DNA of 64,000 nucleotides from Nocardiopsis listeri NBRC 13360 (lineage in GTDB: Bacteria; Actinomycetota; Actinomycetes; Streptosporangiales; Streptosporangiaceae), in the NCBI RefSeq assembly GCF_001570765.1, contig NZ_BCSH01000029.1, positions 1-64,000 of the forward strand, given 5' to 3'. Below the pieces are notes generated by a model. That model was given only the letters and a program-made list of their open reading frames with translations. It had not been told where the DNA came from and made no database searches. Of this stretch, positions 35,941-46,511 are shown in pieces. The position numbers and the translations under genes are program-made. Numbering within the stretch: position 1 is the stretch's first letter; every line of letters begins with the position of its first letter.

Positions 35941-36472
35941 TCGGCGATCCTCCCACGGTGTGCGCACCACACCGGTGACGCAGGTCAGGGTGGTTCGTCA
36001 CCGATGAGGGAGATATCACTCCCCGGTTCATGTTCATCCCCCTTGGGAAACGCGTTAACAGCGATATGACCTGGGATCACGCAGGTGGACGCCGCCTTGC
36101 CATGGTGAAAATCGGGCCATGGTCCGGTCTTCACCGCGCCCGGGAAGGTTTAGCGGGGTTCGCGCGTGGAACAAACGGCAAGGCCGACCGTCATCGGAAA
36201 AGAAGCGCGATCGCGCGGAACCGAGAGGGACACGAGCGGAGAACGCCGAACACACGGCGATTCGCATCGTCACCGGGCCGGCGTGTATAAGAGAACCTGC
36301 CCGAAATCGGGCGGCCCGCACACCACCGGCGTCACGAGGACGTGAACGCGACACGGCGGGTGCCCCGGGGCGCCCACGGCGGCGGGCCACAACTCCATCA
36401 CGTACGCAGCAGGGCCAATGTCGTCCCGAATGCGCTTTTCACAAAGCCGACAGAACGACGACAGGAGGGTAG
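35941..36472. other. Long leader region upstream of gltB
   Basis: 532 bp without a convincing gene. TATAAG at 36286-36291 with TTCGCA about 19 bp upstream is the best promoter candidate and would give a 5' leader of about 180 nt. GGGAAACGCGTTAAC near 36045 is AT-richer than its surroundings but does not fit a known operator spacing. No riboswitch was recognised. Confidence 0.35.
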
Positions 36473-39400
36473 ATGCCTGCTGGAAACGTGCGGCGTTCGT
36501 CCATCCGAACGAACCCCCAAGCCACTCCCCAGGGCCTGTACGACCCCGCCCACGAACACGACGCCTGCGGTGTCGGATTCGTGGCCGACCTCACCGGCCG
36601 CCGCAGCCACGCCATCGTGGACAAGGCGCTCACCGTCCTTCGCAACCTCGACCACCGAGGCGCATCCGGAGCCGGCCCCGACGACGGCGACGGCGCGGGC
36701 ATCCTGACCCAGGTCCCCCACGAGCTCTACGCCGAGGTCTGCGACTTCGACCTTCCCGAAGCCGGCGCCTACGCCACCGGCATCGGCTTCCTCCCCGCCG
36801 ACGCGGCCGCACGAGCCGCCGCAGTGGAGCGGATCGACGCCATCGTCGCCGAAGAGGGCCTCACCCTCCTGGGCTGGCGCGAGGTCCCCTTCGAACCCCG
36901 CTACAGCGGCCCCGCCGCTCGCGAGGTCATGCCCTACTTCGGGCAACTGTTCATCACCGGCCGCGAGGGCGGCACCACCGAGGGCCTGACCGGTATCGAC
37001 CTGGAGCGCTACGCCTACTGCGTCCGCAAGCGCGCCGAACACGAGACCGACGTCTACTTCCCGAGCCTGTCCCCGCGCACCATCGCCTACAAGGGCATGC
37101 TCACCACGCCCCAACTGGAGCCGTTCTTCCCGGACCTGTCCGACCGGCGCTACACCTCCGGTCTAGCCCTGGTCCACTCCCGGTTCTCCACCAACACCTT
37201 CCCGTCCTGGCCCCTGGCCCACCCGTTCCGCTACGTCGCCCACAACGGTGAGATCAACACCGTCAAGGGCAACCGGAACATGATGCGCTCGCGAGAGGCC
37301 AAGCTCGCCACCGACCTCATCCCCGGCGACCTGGACCGCGTCTTTCCCATCGTCGACCCCGACGACTCCGACACCGCTTCCTTCGACGACGCCCTGGAAC
37401 TCCTCCACCTCGGCGGCCGCTCCCTGCCGCACGCCGTCCTGATGATGATCCCGGAGCCCTGGGAGAACCACACCGAGATGGACCCGGCCGTGCGGGCCTT
37501 CTACGAGTACCACTCCACCCTCATGGAGCCCTGGGACGGGCCCGCCTCGGTGTCCTTCACCGACGGCACCCTCGTCGGCTCCGTACTGGACCGCAACGGT
37601 CTGCGCCCCGGCCGCTACTGGGTCACCGAGGACGGCCTCGTCGTCCTGGCCTCCGAAGCCGGCGTCCTGGACATCGACCCCGCCACCGTCGTGCGCAAGG
37701 GCCGACTGCAGCCCGGCCGCATCTTCGTGGTCGACACCGCCCAAGGGCGCATCATCGAGGACGAGGAGATCAAGGCCGACCTCGCCGCCGAGCATCCCTA
37801 CCAGGAGTGGATCGACGCCGGAGTCCTGCGCCTGAACGACCTCCCCACCGCCGAACCCACCCCGGTCACCGAGCTGGACCTCGCCCAACGGGTGTTCGGC
37901 TACACCGAGGAGGAACTTCGGATCATCCTCACCCCGATGGCCCGCACCGGCGCCGAACCCATCGGCTCCATGGGCACCGACACCCCGGTGGCGGCCCTGT
38001 CCGACCGCCCGCGCCAACTCTTCGACTACTTCTCACAGAACTTCGCGCAGGTCACCAACCCGCCGCTGGACGCCATCCGCGAGGAGATGGTCACCAGCCT
38101 GGCTACGCTCCTGGGCGCCGAACACAACATCCTGGGCGTCGGCCCCGGCGACGACCGGCGTCTCGTCCTGCCCACCCCGGTCGTCGACGAGACCGAACTG
38201 GCCGCCATCGTCGCCGCGGGGCGGGCAGACCCCGCGCTGAAGACCTTCACAGTCGACGGCACCTACCCCGTCGCCGGCGGCGGTGACGCCCTCTCCGCGC
38301 GCCTGGCCGAGATCGCGACCGAGGTCTCCGCGGCCATCGCCGACGGCGCGCACGTCCTGGTCCTCAGCGACCGCCGCGCCGACGACACCCGCGCCCCCAT
38401 TCCGTCACTACTGCTGACCGGAGCCGTCCACCACCACCTGATCTCCGAGAAGACCCGTACCGAGGTCGGCCTGGTCATCGAGGCCGGCGACGTCCGCGAA
38501 TGCCACCACGTCGCCCTCCTGGTGGGCTACGGCGCCTCCGCGGTCAACCCGTACCTGGCCCTGGAGACCGTCCGCGACCTGGTCCGGCGCGGCACCCTCG
38601 CCGACGTCGACGCCGACACCGCCGTGCGCAACACCCTCAAGGCCTACGCCAAGGGCGTCCTCAAGGTCATGTCCAAGATCGGTGTCTCCACCGTCAGCTC
38701 CTACACCGGCGCCCAGATCTTCGAGGCCCTGGGGCTGGGCCAAGAGGTCATCGACCGCTGCTTCACCGGCACCACCTCCCGCCTGGGCGGGGTCGGCTTC
38801 GACGTCCTCGCCGAAGAGGTCGCCATGCGCCACCGCCGTGCCCACACCGCCAACCCCAACGCCCACCGGCGCCTGGAAGTGGGCGGTGAGTACCAGTGGC
38901 GCCGCGAGGGCGAACCCCACCTGTTCAACCCCGAGACGGTCTTCAAGCTCCAGCACTCCACCCGGAGCCGCAAGTACGAGATCTTCAAGGAGTACACGAA
39001 CGGGATCGACGACCAGGCCGAGAAGCTCATGACCCTGCGCGGGCTCTTCCGACTCAAGGAAGGCGTGCGCGAACCCGTCTCCATCGACGAGGTCGAACCC
39101 GTCTCCGAGATCGTCAAGCGCTTCTCCACCGGAGCCATGTCCTACGGTTCCATCTCCGCCGAGGCACACCAGACCCTCGCCATCGCCATGAACCGCCTCG
39201 GTGGCAAGTCCAACACCGGAGAGGGCGGCGAGGACCCCGACCGGTTCACCCGCGACCCCAACGGGGACCTGCGACGCAGTGCCATCAAGCAGGTCGCCTC
39301 CGGCCGCTTCGGCGTCACCTCGCACTACCTCGGCAACGCCGACGACATCCAGATCAAGATGGCCCAGGGCGCCAAGCCCGGCGAGGGCGGCCAACTGCCC

Positions 39401-41029
39401 GGCCACAAGGTCTACCCGTGGGTGGCCCACACCAGGCACTCCACCCCCGGCGTCGGCCTCATCTCACCGCCGCCCCACCACGACATCTACTCCATCGAGG
39501 ACCTCGCCCAGCTCATCCACGACCTCAAGAACGCGAACCCCTCCGCACGGATCCACGTCAAGCTGGTCTCCGAAGCGGGCGTGGGCACCGTCGCCACCGG
39601 CGTGTCCAAGGCGCACGCCGACGTCGTCCTCATCTCCGGCCACGACGGAGGCACCGGTGCCTCGCCGCTGACCTCCCTCAAGCACGCCGGTACCCCCTGG
39701 GAGCTCGGCCTCGCCGAAACCCAGCAGACCCTGCTGCTCAACGGACTGCGCGATCGCATCGTCGTCCAGGCCGACGGCCAGATGAAGACCGGACGCGACG
39801 TCGTCATCGCCGCCCTGCTCGGCGCCGAGGAGTACGGCTTCGCCACCGCACCCCTCATCGTCTCCGGCTGCGTCATGATGCGCGTGTGCCACCTCGACAC
39901 CTGCCCCGTCGGCGTCGCCACCCAGAACCCGCTCCTGCGGGAACGGTTCTCCGGCAAGGCCGAGTACGTCGTGAACTTCTTCGAGTTCATCGCCCAGGAG
40001 GTCCGTGAATACCTCGCCCGGCTCGGTTTCCGCAGCCTCGACGAGGCCATCGGCTCCGTCGACCTGCTCGACACGGCCGACGCCGTCGACCACTGGAAGG
40101 CACAAGGCCTGGACCTGTCGCCCATCCTGCACGAGGTCGAACCCATCGCGGGCGACCACCGCTCCCGGCGGCGCGACCAGGACCACGGCCTGGAAAAGGC
40201 CCTGGACAACACCCTCATCCAACTCAGCGAGGGCGCCCTGGACTTCGGCCGGCCCGTGGCGCTCCAACTACCGGTCCGCAACGTCAACCGCACCGTCGGC
40301 ACCATGCTCGGCCACGAAGTCACCAAGCGCTACGGGGCCGAGGGCCTGCCCACCGACACCATCGACATCACCTTCACCGGATCCGCCGGACAGTCCTTCG
40401 GCGCATTCATCCCCAAGGGCGTGACCCTGCGCCTCCAAGGCGACGGCAACGACTACGTCGGCAAGGGCCTCTCCGGCGGACGTGTCATCGTCCGCCCCGA
40501 CGAGAACTCACGCCTGGTCGCCGAGGACCACATCATCGCCGGCAACGTCATCGCCTACGGTGCCACCTCCGGCGAGATCCACCTGCGCGGCATCGTCGGC
40601 GAACGCTTCTGCGTCCGCAACTCCGGAGCCACCGCCGTCGTCGAGGGCGTCGGCGACCACGGCTGCGAGTACATGACCGGCGGCCGCGCCATCGTCCTGG
40701 GCCGCACCGGCCGCAACTTCGCCGCCGGCATGTCCGGAGGCGTCGCCTACGTCCTCGACCTGGACCCCGAACGAGTCAACGGAGAAATGGTCGAGATCGA
40801 GGAACTCACCGACGACGACCGCGACTTCCTCACCGGAGTCCTCACCCGGCACCACGCCGAGACCGGATCCACCGTCGCCGAACGCCTCCTGGTCGCCGGC
40901 CACCAGGGCCTGGACCGCATCGCCAAGGTCATGCCGCGCGACTACAAGCGCGTCCTACTCGCCCAGGCCGAGGCCGAACGCGAAGGACGCGACGTCGACG
41001 AGGCCGTCATGGCCTCCGCGCAGTCCTGA
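36473..41029 (+). CDS. gltB: Glutamate synthase large subunit
   Basis: The 1518-aa alpha subunit of NADPH-GOGAT, which makes two glutamates from glutamine and 2-oxoglutarate. A propeptide of 31 residues precedes Cys32 ([16 protein letters not shown]), the N-terminal nucleophile of the glutaminase domain. Downstream are the central domain, the FMN-binding synthase barrel ([53 protein letters not shown]), the 3Fe-4S cluster Cys in [19 protein letters not shown], and the GXGXG beta-helix ([22 protein letters not shown]). ATG 36473 has an excellent ACAGGAGGG site. gltD follows after 29 bp. Everything needed for activity is present. Confidence 0.98.
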   Translation: MPAGNVRRSSIRTNPQATPQGLYDPAHEHDACGVGFVADLTGRRSHAIVDKALTVLRNLDHRGASGAGPDDGDGAGILTQVPHELYAEVCDFDLPEAGAYATGIGFLPADAAARAAAVERIDAIVAEEGLTLLGWREVPFEPRYSGPAAREVMPYFGQLFITGREGGTTEGLTGIDLERYAYCVRKRAEHETDVYFPSLSPRTIAYKGMLTTPQLEPFFPDLSDRRYTSGLALVHSRFSTNTFPSWPLAHPFRYVAHNGEINTVKGNRNMMRSREAKLATDLIPGDLDRVFPIVDPDDSDTASFDDALELLHLGGRSLPHAVLMMIPEPWENHTEMDPAVRAFYEYHSTLMEPWDGPASVSFTDGTLVGSVLDRNGLRPGRYWVTEDGLVVLASEAGVLDIDPATVVRKGRLQPGRIFVVDTAQGRIIEDEEIKADLAAEHPYQEWIDAGVLRLNDLPTAEPTPVTELDLAQRVFGYTEEELRIILTPMARTGAEPIGSMGTDTPVAALSDRPRQLFDYFSQNFAQVTNPPLDAIREEMVTSLATLLGAEHNILGVGPGDDRRLVLPTPVVDETELAAIVAAGRADPALKTFTVDGTYPVAGGGDALSARLAEIATEVSAAIADGAHVLVLSDRRADDTRAPIPSLLLTGAVHHHLISEKTRTEVGLVIEAGDVRECHHVALLVGYGASAVNPYLALETVRDLVRRGTLADVDADTAVRNTLKAYAKGVLKVMSKIGVSTVSSYTGAQIFEALGLGQEVIDRCFTGTTSRLGGVGFDVLAEEVAMRHRRAHTANPNAHRRLEVGGEYQWRREGEPHLFNPETVFKLQHSTRSRKYEIFKEYTNGIDDQAEKLMTLRGLFRLKEGVREPVSIDEVEPVSEIVKRFSTGAMSYGSISAEAHQTLAIAMNRLGGKSNTGEGGEDPDRFTRDPNGDLRRSAIKQVASGRFGVTSHYLGNADDIQIKMAQGAKPGEGGQLPGHKVYPWVAHTRHSTPGVGLISPPPHHDIYSIEDLAQLIHDLKNANPSARIHVKLVSEAGVGTVATGVSKAHADVVLISGHDGGTGASPLTSLKHAGTPWELGLAETQQTLLLNGLRDRIVVQADGQMKTGRDVVIAALLGAEEYGFATAPLIVSGCVMMRVCHLDTCPVGVATQNPLLRERFSGKAEYVVNFFEFIAQEVREYLARLGFRSLDEAIGSVDLLDTADAVDHWKAQGLDLSPILHEVEPIAGDHRSRRRDQDHGLEKALDNTLIQLSEGALDFGRPVALQLPVRNVNRTVGTMLGHEVTKRYGAEGLPTDTIDITFTGSAGQSFGAFIPKGVTLRLQGDGNDYVGKGLSGGRVIVRPDENSRLVAEDHIIAGNVIAYGATSGEIHLRGIVGERFCVRNSGATAVVEGVGDHGCEYMTGGRAIVLGRTGRNFAAGMSGGVAYVLDLDPERVNGEMVEIEELTDDDRDFLTGVLTRHHAETGSTVAERLLVAGHQGLDRIAKVMPRDYKRVLLAQAEAEREGRDVDEAVMASAQS

Positions 41030-41058
41030 AGACCCGGTCCACGAAAGGAGGAAGAACC

Positions 41059-42513
41059 ATGGCAGACCCCAAGGGTTTCCTGAAGATCACCGAGCGAGAG
41101 CTCCCCGCGCACCGGCCCGTCGACGTGCGCATCCAGGACTGGCGCGAGGTCCACGAGGACTTCGACCGGGGAACCGTCACCAAGCAGGCCTCCCGCTGCA
41201 TGGATTGCGGCATCCCCTTCTGCCACAACGGATGCCCACTCGGAAACCTCATCCCCGAGTGGAACAACCTCGTCCACACACACGACTGGGCCGAGGCGAT
41301 CGAACGACTCCACGCCACCAACAACTTCCCCGAGTTCACCGGACGCCTTTGCCCCGCTCCCTGTGAATCGGCCTGCGTGCTCGGTATCGACCAGCCCGCC
41401 GTCACCATCAAGAACATCGAGGTCTCCATCATCGACCGCGCGTGGGAGGAAGGCTGGGTCAAGCCCCTGCCGCCCACCCACCGCACCGGCAAGAAGGTCG
41501 CCATCGTCGGCTCGGGCCCCGCGGGCCTGGCCGCCGCACAGCAACTCACCCGCGCCGGACACGACGTCACCGTCTACGAACGGGCCGACCGCGTCGGCGG
41601 CCTGCTCCGCTACGGCATCCCCGAGTTCAAGATGGAGAAGCGGCACATCGACCGCCGCGTCGCCCAGATGACCGCCGAAGGCACCACCTTCCGCACCGGC
41701 GTGAACATCGGCGTCGACCTCACCGTCGAACGACTCAAGACCGACAACGACGCCGTCGTCCTCACCGGCGGCGCCACCCGGTGGCGCGACCTGCCCGCCA
41801 CCGGCCGCGAACTCGACGGCGTCCACCAGGCCATGGAGTACCTGCCCCTGGCCAACAAGGTGCAGGAGGGCGACCTGGACCGCGCGCCCATCCACGCCGA
41901 GGGCAAGCACGTCATCGTCATCGGCGGCGGCGACACCGGCGCGGACTGCGTCGGCACCGCCCACCGCCAGGGAGCCGCGTCGGTCACCCAGCTGGAGATC
42001 ATGCCCAAGCCCCCGACCACGCGCCCCGACCACCAGCCCTGGCCCACCATGCCCATGCTGTACAAGGTCACCAGCGCGCACGAAGAGGGCGGCAAGCGGA
42101 TCTACTCCGTCAACACCCTGGAGTTCCTCGGCGACGAGAACGGGCACGTCCGCGCCCTGCGGCTCGTCGACGTCGAACGCGGCCCGAACGGCTTCGAACC
42201 CGTGGAGGGCACCGAACGCGAGCTCCCAGCGGACCTGGTCACCCTGGCCATGGGCTTCGTCGGCCCGGAGAAGGAGGGCATGATCGAGGAGCTGGGCGTC
42301 GAACTCGACGGCCGCGGCAACGTCGCCCGTGACAGCGACTACAGGACCACCGTCGACGGCGTCTTCTGCGCGGGCGACATGGGCCGTGGACAGTCCCTCA
42401 TCGTGTGGGCCATCGCCGAGGGTCGCTCCGCCGCCGCCGGAGTGGACCGCCACCTCACCGAGGAAAGCGCCCTGCCGGTCGCCATCGCGCCCACCGAGCG
42501 CCCACTCGTGTAG
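41059..42513 (+). CDS. gltD: Glutamate synthase small subunit
   Basis: The 484-aa beta subunit that takes electrons from NADPH through FAD and two 4Fe-4S clusters to GltB. N-terminal cluster Cys lie in CMDCGIPFCHNGCPLGN and LCPAPCESACVLGI; the FAD Rossmann motif is VAIVGSGPAGLAAAQQL, the NADPH motif VIVIGGGDTGADCVG, and the C-terminal FAD contact VFCAGDMGRGQSLIVWAI. The ATG at 41059 follows AAAGGAGGAAG, 29 bp after the gltB stop, so the two form an operon. A stem-loop at 42539-42569 ends the unit. Confidence 0.98.
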   Translation: MADPKGFLKITERELPAHRPVDVRIQDWREVHEDFDRGTVTKQASRCMDCGIPFCHNGCPLGNLIPEWNNLVHTHDWAEAIERLHATNNFPEFTGRLCPAPCESACVLGIDQPAVTIKNIEVSIIDRAWEEGWVKPLPPTHRTGKKVAIVGSGPAGLAAAQQLTRAGHDVTVYERADRVGGLLRYGIPEFKMEKRHIDRRVAQMTAEGTTFRTGVNIGVDLTVERLKTDNDAVVLTGGATRWRDLPATGRELDGVHQAMEYLPLANKVQEGDLDRAPIHAEGKHVIVIGGGDTGADCVGTAHRQGAASVTQLEIMPKPPTTRPDHQPWPTMPMLYKVTSAHEEGGKRIYSVNTLEFLGDENGHVRALRLVDVERGPNGFEPVEGTERELPADLVTLAMGFVGPEKEGMIEELGVELDGRGNVARDSDYRTTVDGVFCAGDMGRGQSLIVWAIAEGRSAAAGVDRHLTEESALPVAIAPTERPLV

Positions 42514-42538
42514 GACACCGAAGGAACAGAGCGCACAT

Positions 42539-42569
42539 GTCGGGCGCGGGGGACCACCCCGTGCCCGAC
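42539..42569 (+). terminator. Terminator of gltBD
   Basis: A 13-bp stem with one G-T pair (42539-42551 with 42557-42569, 5-nt loop) lies 25 nt after the gltD stop. Confidence 0.75.
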
Positions 42570-42575
42570 GGGCGT

Positions 42576-42619
42576 CCTAGTGCCGCGACGGGGTGAACCT
42601 TGGCCGACGCGGCACTAGG
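42576..42619. repeat. 12-bp perfect inverted repeat overlapping a -10 element
   Basis: CCTAGTGCCGCG (42576-42587) and CGCGGCACTAGG (42608-42619) are exact reverse complements, 20 bp apart, with centres 32 bp (about three helical turns) apart. The right arm covers most of the -10 hexamer of the next gene, which suits an operator; it could instead fold as a second hairpin behind gltD. Confidence 0.7.
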
Positions 42620-42621
42620 CT
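42616..42621 (+). promoter_or_regulatory. -10 hexamer of the DUF2784 gene, leaderless type
   Basis: TAGGCT lies 6 nt before ATG 42628 and overlaps the right arm of the inverted repeat. Confidence 0.5.
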
Positions 42622-42627
42622 CACTTC

Positions 42628-43011
42628 ATGATCTACCGACTGATCGGTGAAGGCGCCATGGTCCTGCACATGGCCTTCCTCGTCTACGTCGCCGTCGGCG
42701 GATTCCTCGCCTGGAAGTGGCCCCGCGCCTTCTGGCCCCACCTGGCCTGCGCCCTCTACGGCCTCGGCGTCACCGTCATCGGTTGGGCCTGCCCCCTCAC
42801 ACGGATCGAGAACTGGGGACGCGAACGGGCCGGCCAGGCGGGCCTGTCCTCCGAAGGGTTCATCGAGCACTACCTCACCGGCGTCATCTACCCGACCGAA
42901 CACCTCCTCACCGCCCAACTCCTCGTCGCCCTCAGCGTCGCCGTCTCCTGGGCCGGATGCCTCCTCCTGCACCTACGCCGCCGACGCACCTCCTCCGAGG
43001 ACCCGGCGTAA
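42628..43011 (+). CDS. DUF2784 membrane protein
   Basis: A 127-aa protein with four hydrophobic segments (about residues 8-27, 34-53, 70-90 and 97-115). The sequence MVLHMAFLVYVAVGGFLAWK, GLGVTVIGWACPLTRIENWGR and the F-I-E-H-Y motif (GFIEHYLTGVIYP) are characteristic of the DUF2784 family, whose role is unknown. There is no ribosome site; TAGGCT 6 nt before the ATG indicates a leaderless mRNA. It stands between the gltBD terminator and another leaderless gene whose promoter starts about 30 bp after its stop. Confidence 0.87.
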   Translation: MIYRLIGEGAMVLHMAFLVYVAVGGFLAWKWPRAFWPHLACALYGLGVTVIGWACPLTRIENWGRERAGQAGLSSEGFIEHYLTGVIYPTEHLLTAQLLVALSVAVSWAGCLLLHLRRRRTSSEDPA

Positions 43012-43039
43012 AGATCGCGAATGGATCCCACGCACGTCC

Positions 43040-43068
43040 TTCACCCGCAGGTCACACGGGTCTACGGT
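43040..43068 (+). promoter_or_regulatory. Promoter of the alpha/alpha-barrel protein gene, leaderless type
   Basis: TTCACC (43040-43045) and TACGGT (43063-43068) are 17 bp apart, and ATG 43075 follows after 6 nt. Confidence 0.5.
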
Positions 43069-43074
43069 CGAGAC

Positions 43075-43977
43075 ATGACCGTTATGACCTGGGGCTCCTA
43101 CCGCGCAGCCGACCACTTCATCATGCGCAGCGCCCGGCTCATCGACCGGCACCGCTTCGCCTTCCACTTCCAGTCAGCGTCCGCACAACCCGTATACGCG
43201 GCACTGGCCGCCCACCGAAACCTCGACGGCGGCTACGGCAACGGCCTCGACCCGGATCTTCGAGGACACGGCAGCCAACCCGTCGCCACCGAGATGGCCC
43301 TGCGCTACCTCGACGAACTCGGTGCCATCTCAGAGGACGTCGGACAGGGCATCTGCCTCTTCCTCGCCGGCAACGCCAACGACGACGGCGGCGTACCCGC
43401 CGTTCTGCCCACCGTCCGTCACACCGAAGCCGCTCCCTGGTACCGGCAGACCCGCGACTTCTCCAGCCGCCTCGACGTCACCGCGATGATCATCGGGCTG
43501 CTCCACAAGAACAACGTCGCCCACCCATGGCGCGACCGGGCCACGGCCTACTGCTGGAAGACCATCGACGGGCTCCACTGGACCGACCCGCACGAGGCCA
43601 TCGGTATCTGCACCTTCCTTCAGTACGTGCCCGACCGGCCCCGTGCCGTGGCCACCATGAACCACCTGGCCACCAAGATCCGCGCCGTCATCGAGGTCCG
43701 TCCGAGGGCCACCGGCCACGTGCACACGCCACTCGACCTGGCCTGCCACCCCGCTCACATCGCCCGACCGCTCTTCACCGACGCCGAGATCACCCGCAAC
43801 CTCGAAGCCTTCGAAGCAGAGCAACGCCCCGACGGCGGTTGGGACGCCTGCTGGGACCACTGGGACGCCACCGCCACCCGCGAACGCCAAGGCATGCGCA
43901 CCATCCAACGCCTGCGCATCCTGCGCGCCTACGGTCGCCTGGTACCCGACCTGCCCCGCCCACGCCGGTCCCTCTGA
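43075..43977 (+). CDS. Prenyltransferase/squalene-cyclase-like alpha/alpha-barrel protein
   Basis: A 300-aa soluble protein with repeats like those of the six-hairpin terpenoid cyclase / prenyltransferase toroid: AHRNLDGGYGNGLDPDLRG, FLAGNANDDGGVPAVLP, TDPHEAIGICTFLQY and EQRPDGGWDACWDHWDATA. The Q/R-x-x-D-G-G-W/Y motifs recur about four times. No DxDD or metal-site motif of true cyclases was seen, so it may be a carbohydrate-active or scaffold protein and not a terpene cyclase. ATG 43075 (MTVMTWGSYRAADHF) is chosen because a promoter ends 6 nt before it; an ATG at 43021 would fall upstream of that promoter. It is followed by a terminator. Confidence 0.72.
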   Translation: MTVMTWGSYRAADHFIMRSARLIDRHRFAFHFQSASAQPVYAALAAHRNLDGGYGNGLDPDLRGHGSQPVATEMALRYLDELGAISEDVGQGICLFLAGNANDDGGVPAVLPTVRHTEAAPWYRQTRDFSSRLDVTAMIIGLLHKNNVAHPWRDRATAYCWKTIDGLHWTDPHEAIGICTFLQYVPDRPRAVATMNHLATKIRAVIEVRPRATGHVHTPLDLACHPAHIARPLFTDAEITRNLEAFEAEQRPDGGWDACWDHWDATATRERQGMRTIQRLRILRAYGRLVPDLPRPRRSL

Positions 43978-43988
43978 GGGCCCGCACA

Positions 43989-44021
43989 CGTGGCGCCCCG
44001 TATCGCAGGCGGGGCGCCACG
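43989..44021. terminator. Bidirectional terminator between convergent genes
   Basis: A perfect 12-bp stem (43989-44000 with 44010-44021, 9-nt loop) lies between the ends of the barrel protein gene and the isomerase-fold gene. Confidence 0.8.
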
Positions 44022-44034
44022 CGATCGCATGGCC

Positions 44035-44739
44035 TCACCCCAACGCCAGGACCCGCACCCCCGCGCCCGCCAACACCACGCGCCCGACCCGCGCCGGAGC
44101 ACGACCCGTCACCACACGCACCGCATCCAGGGCGTTCGCACCACGCGCTCCCGGCAGGATCCTCTCCAACGCCTCGGGGTCGGCCCCGCCGAACAACACC
44201 TCGCCCACCAGGTCCAAGGCCCGGTCGCCCGCCCACGGCTCACGGCCCAACGCGTCCGCGATGTCCAACCCGTGCAGCAGTGACTCCACCACCCGGGTCA
44301 CGAGATACTCCGTGACCGACATCGAATCACCATGCCGGGTCACCAACGTGCGATCCTTTGGCACCCGCGCCAGGCGCGGCCACAACTCCGCCTGGATCCC
44401 GCCCAACACCCGCCCCGGCTCGGCCGCGTCCGACCGACGCTCGGCCCGCTCCAAGGCACCGTCGACCCGGGCCCGGTCCACCTCCGGTGACAAACGCACT
44501 CGCGGCGAGTAGTACCCCGCCGCCGACACCAGAGCGGCGGCCGGATCCGCCGGGCCCCCGTCCAACGCCACCGACACCTGATGCAACGAACCCACCGTGT
44601 GCACCGACAACGCCGCCACGTCCCACGGCACGCACCGTGTCTGTTTCACCACATCCGCCTCCGACAGCCCCAGCAGCACCTCCTCCAAGGCCGCCACCTC
44701 ATCCGCCAGAGCCGCCACCACCTCGCCACGCTCGAACAA
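44035..44739 (-). CDS. Mycothiol-dependent maleylpyruvate isomerase-family protein
   Basis: A 234-aa protein with the DinB-like metal-binding fold of mycothiol-dependent maleylpyruvate isomerase. The N-terminal helix MFERGEVVAALADEVAALEE, VHTVGSLHQVSVALDGG (first His), and VVESLLHGLDIADALGRE (H-G-x-D motif) are the family marks; the C-terminal part is the small regulatory-looking domain. TTG 44739 is used as start, with GGAGG about 10 nt upstream. It is convergent with the barrel-protein gene and divergent from pyk. The ligand set suggests a thiol-transfer reaction with mycothiol, but the substrate is unknown because most family members are not maleylpyruvate isomerases. Confidence 0.82.
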   Translation of the reverse strand: MFERGEVVAALADEVAALEEVLLGLSEADVVKQTRCVPWDVAALSVHTVGSLHQVSVALDGGPADPAAALVSAAGYYSPRVRLSPEVDRARVDGALERAERRSDAAEPGRVLGGIQAELWPRLARVPKDRTLVTRHGDSMSVTEYLVTRVVESLLHGLDIADALGREPWAGDRALDLVGEVLFGGADPEALERILPGARGANALDAVRVVTGRAPARVGRVVLAGAGVRVLALG

Positions 44740-44937
44740 CCGGCCCCACCCTCCACCGACGGCGAAACGCCCACAGAATAACGACCCGGAGAAACCTGCG
44801 CCGGCCCGCCGACTTCACCCCCGACCATCCGAACACCCCACGAAAACGGTCACCGAGGGTGACCGAATTCGCTCCCACTCCACCTCGCATACGTCCGTTC
44901 GCAACCTGGTTTAGACCACTCCATCCCCCAGACGCTC

Positions 44938-44943
44938 TAAAGT
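44938..44943 (+). promoter_or_regulatory. -10 hexamer of pyk, leaderless type
   Basis: TAAAGT lies 7 nt before GTG 44951, the preferred pyk start. Confidence 0.4.
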
Positions 44944-44950
44944 GATACAT

Positions 44951-46384
44951 GTGACACGTCGAGCAAAGATCGTTGCGACCCTTGGCCCCGCCACCTCGAG
45001 CCCGGAGACCCTCCGGCAACTCGTGGACGCGGGCCTGGACGTCGCTCGCCTCAACCTCAGCCACGGAACCCATGACGACCACTACGCGAGCCTGACCAAC
45101 CTCAGGCAGGCCGCACAGGACGCCAACCGCGCGGTCGGCGTCCTCGCCGACCTCCAAGGGCCCAAGATCCGCGTCGGTACCTTCCCCGACGGGCCCGTCG
45201 AACTCGAGGCCGGTGACGAGTTCACCATCACCATCGAGGACGTCCCCGGAGACCGGAACAGGGTCTCCACCACCTACAAGGGACTTCCCGGCGACGTTCG
45301 CCCCGGCGACCGCGTCCTCATCGACGACGGCCGCGTCGTGCTGGAATGCACCAAGACCACCAGCACCGACGTACAGACCCGCGTCATCTTCGGCGGCACC
45401 GTCTCCAACCACAAGGGACTCAACCTCCCCGGAGTCTCCGTCAGCGTCCCCGCCCTCACCCAAAAGGACGAGGACGACCTGCGCTGGGCCCTGCGACACA
45501 ACGTCGACATGGTCGCCCTCTCCTTCGTCCGCAGTCCCGCGGACGCAGAGGAGTGCCACCGCATCATGGACGAAGAGGGCCTCACCGTCCCCCTCATCGC
45601 CAAGATCGAGAAGCCACAGGCGGTCGAGCGCCTCCAGGACATCATCGAGGTCTTCGACGGAGTCATGGTCGCCCGCGGCGACCTCGGCGTCGAACTGCCC
45701 CTCGAGAACGTCCCCATGGTGCAAAAGCGCGCCGTGGAACGCTGTCGCGACAAGGCCAAGCCGGTCATCGTCGCCACCCAGATGCTCGAATCCATGATCA
45801 GTGCGCCCCGGCCCACCCGCGCCGAGGCCTCCGACGTCGCCAACGCCGTCCTCGACGGAGCCGACGCCGTCATGCTCTCCGGCGAGACCAGCGTCGGCCA
45901 GTACCCCATCGAGACCGTCGAGACCATGGCGCGCATCGTGGGGGCGGCCGAGCAGGAGTCCCTGCGGGCCTCGCACATCCTCAACCGGGTGCCCGAGACC
46001 ACGGGTGGCGCCATCGCCCGTGCCGCCGCCGAGATCGGCGCGACCGTCGGCGCCAAGGCCCTGGTCGCCTTCACCATGTCCGGTGAGACGGCCCGGCGCC
46101 TGGCCCGCTACCGCTCGCCCATCCCGCTGCTGGCCTTCACCACCGAGGAGAGCACACGCGGCCACCTCTCCCTCAGCTGGGGAGTCGAGAGCAACCTGGT
46201 GCCCTGGGTCGACAACACCGACGACATGGTCCGCCAGGTCGAGAGCGAGCTCCTACGGCTCGGCGACTACCACAAGGGCGACAAGGTCGTCATCGTCGCG
46301 GGCAGCCCGCCCGGAACCACGGGTTCCACCAACTTCCTGCGCGTTCACCGCATCGGCGACGCCGTCGCCCTGAACAACAACTGA
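44951..46384 (+). CDS. pyk: Pyruvate kinase
   Basis: A 477-aa glycolytic enzyme making pyruvate and ATP from PEP and ADP. The start GTG 44951 ([17 protein letters not shown]) matches the conserved N-terminus, against GTG 44942, and TAAAGT is 7 nt upstream. Active-site segments are [30 protein letters not shown] (Lys), [17 protein letters not shown], and [21 protein letters not shown]. The A, B and C domains are all complete, with a normal allosteric C-domain. It is followed by a small hairpin at 46389-46405 and a convergent DUF1266 gene. Confidence 0.97.
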   Translation: MTRRAKIVATLGPATSSPETLRQLVDAGLDVARLNLSHGTHDDHYASLTNLRQAAQDANRAVGVLADLQGPKIRVGTFPDGPVELEAGDEFTITIEDVPGDRNRVSTTYKGLPGDVRPGDRVLIDDGRVVLECTKTTSTDVQTRVIFGGTVSNHKGLNLPGVSVSVPALTQKDEDDLRWALRHNVDMVALSFVRSPADAEECHRIMDEEGLTVPLIAKIEKPQAVERLQDIIEVFDGVMVARGDLGVELPLENVPMVQKRAVERCRDKAKPVIVATQMLESMISAPRPTRAEASDVANAVLDGADAVMLSGETSVGQYPIETVETMARIVGAAEQESLRASHILNRVPETTGGAIARAAAEIGATVGAKALVAFTMSGETARRLARYRSPIPLLAFTTEESTRGHLSLSWGVESNLVPWVDNTDDMVRQVESELLRLGDYHKGDKVVIVAGSPPGTTGSTNFLRVHRIGDAVALNNN

Positions 46385-46388
46385 CGCG

Positions 46389-46405
46389 GGGCGCCCACGG
46401 CGCCC
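46389..46405 (+). terminator. Small hairpin after pyk
   Basis: A 7-bp GC stem (46389-46395 with 46399-46405) with a 3-nt loop, 4 nt after the pyk stop codon. It is short for a terminator. Confidence 0.4.
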
Positions 46406-46511
46406 GAACCCACGGGCCGCATCAGGTCCGGCCCGGAGCCCGGCGCGATGAGCCACGCCGGAGCGTTCCGGGCCGACCGGTGCGGCGGGGACCGGACGGG
46501 TCGGCTTCGGT

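Noticed and set aside
36045-36062. GGGAAACGCGTTAAC as a GlnR operator for gltB
   Set aside because: The GAAAC and GTTAAC parts are 7 bp apart instead of the 11-bp step of GlnR boxes, and it lies far upstream of the likely promoter.
36030-36440. Short open frames in the gltB leader region
   Set aside because: No ribosome sites or protein-like composition; frames overlap each other and the region reads as non-coding.
42537-42596. 19-codon ORF behind gltD with a ribosome-like site
   Set aside because: It lies entirely inside the gltBD terminator stem and the inverted repeat, so the sequence is explained by those structures.
43021-43074. Upstream ATG for the alpha/alpha-barrel protein
   Set aside because: It precedes the promoter TTCACC-17-TACGGT that ends 6 nt before ATG 43075, and the extra 18 residues are not family-like.
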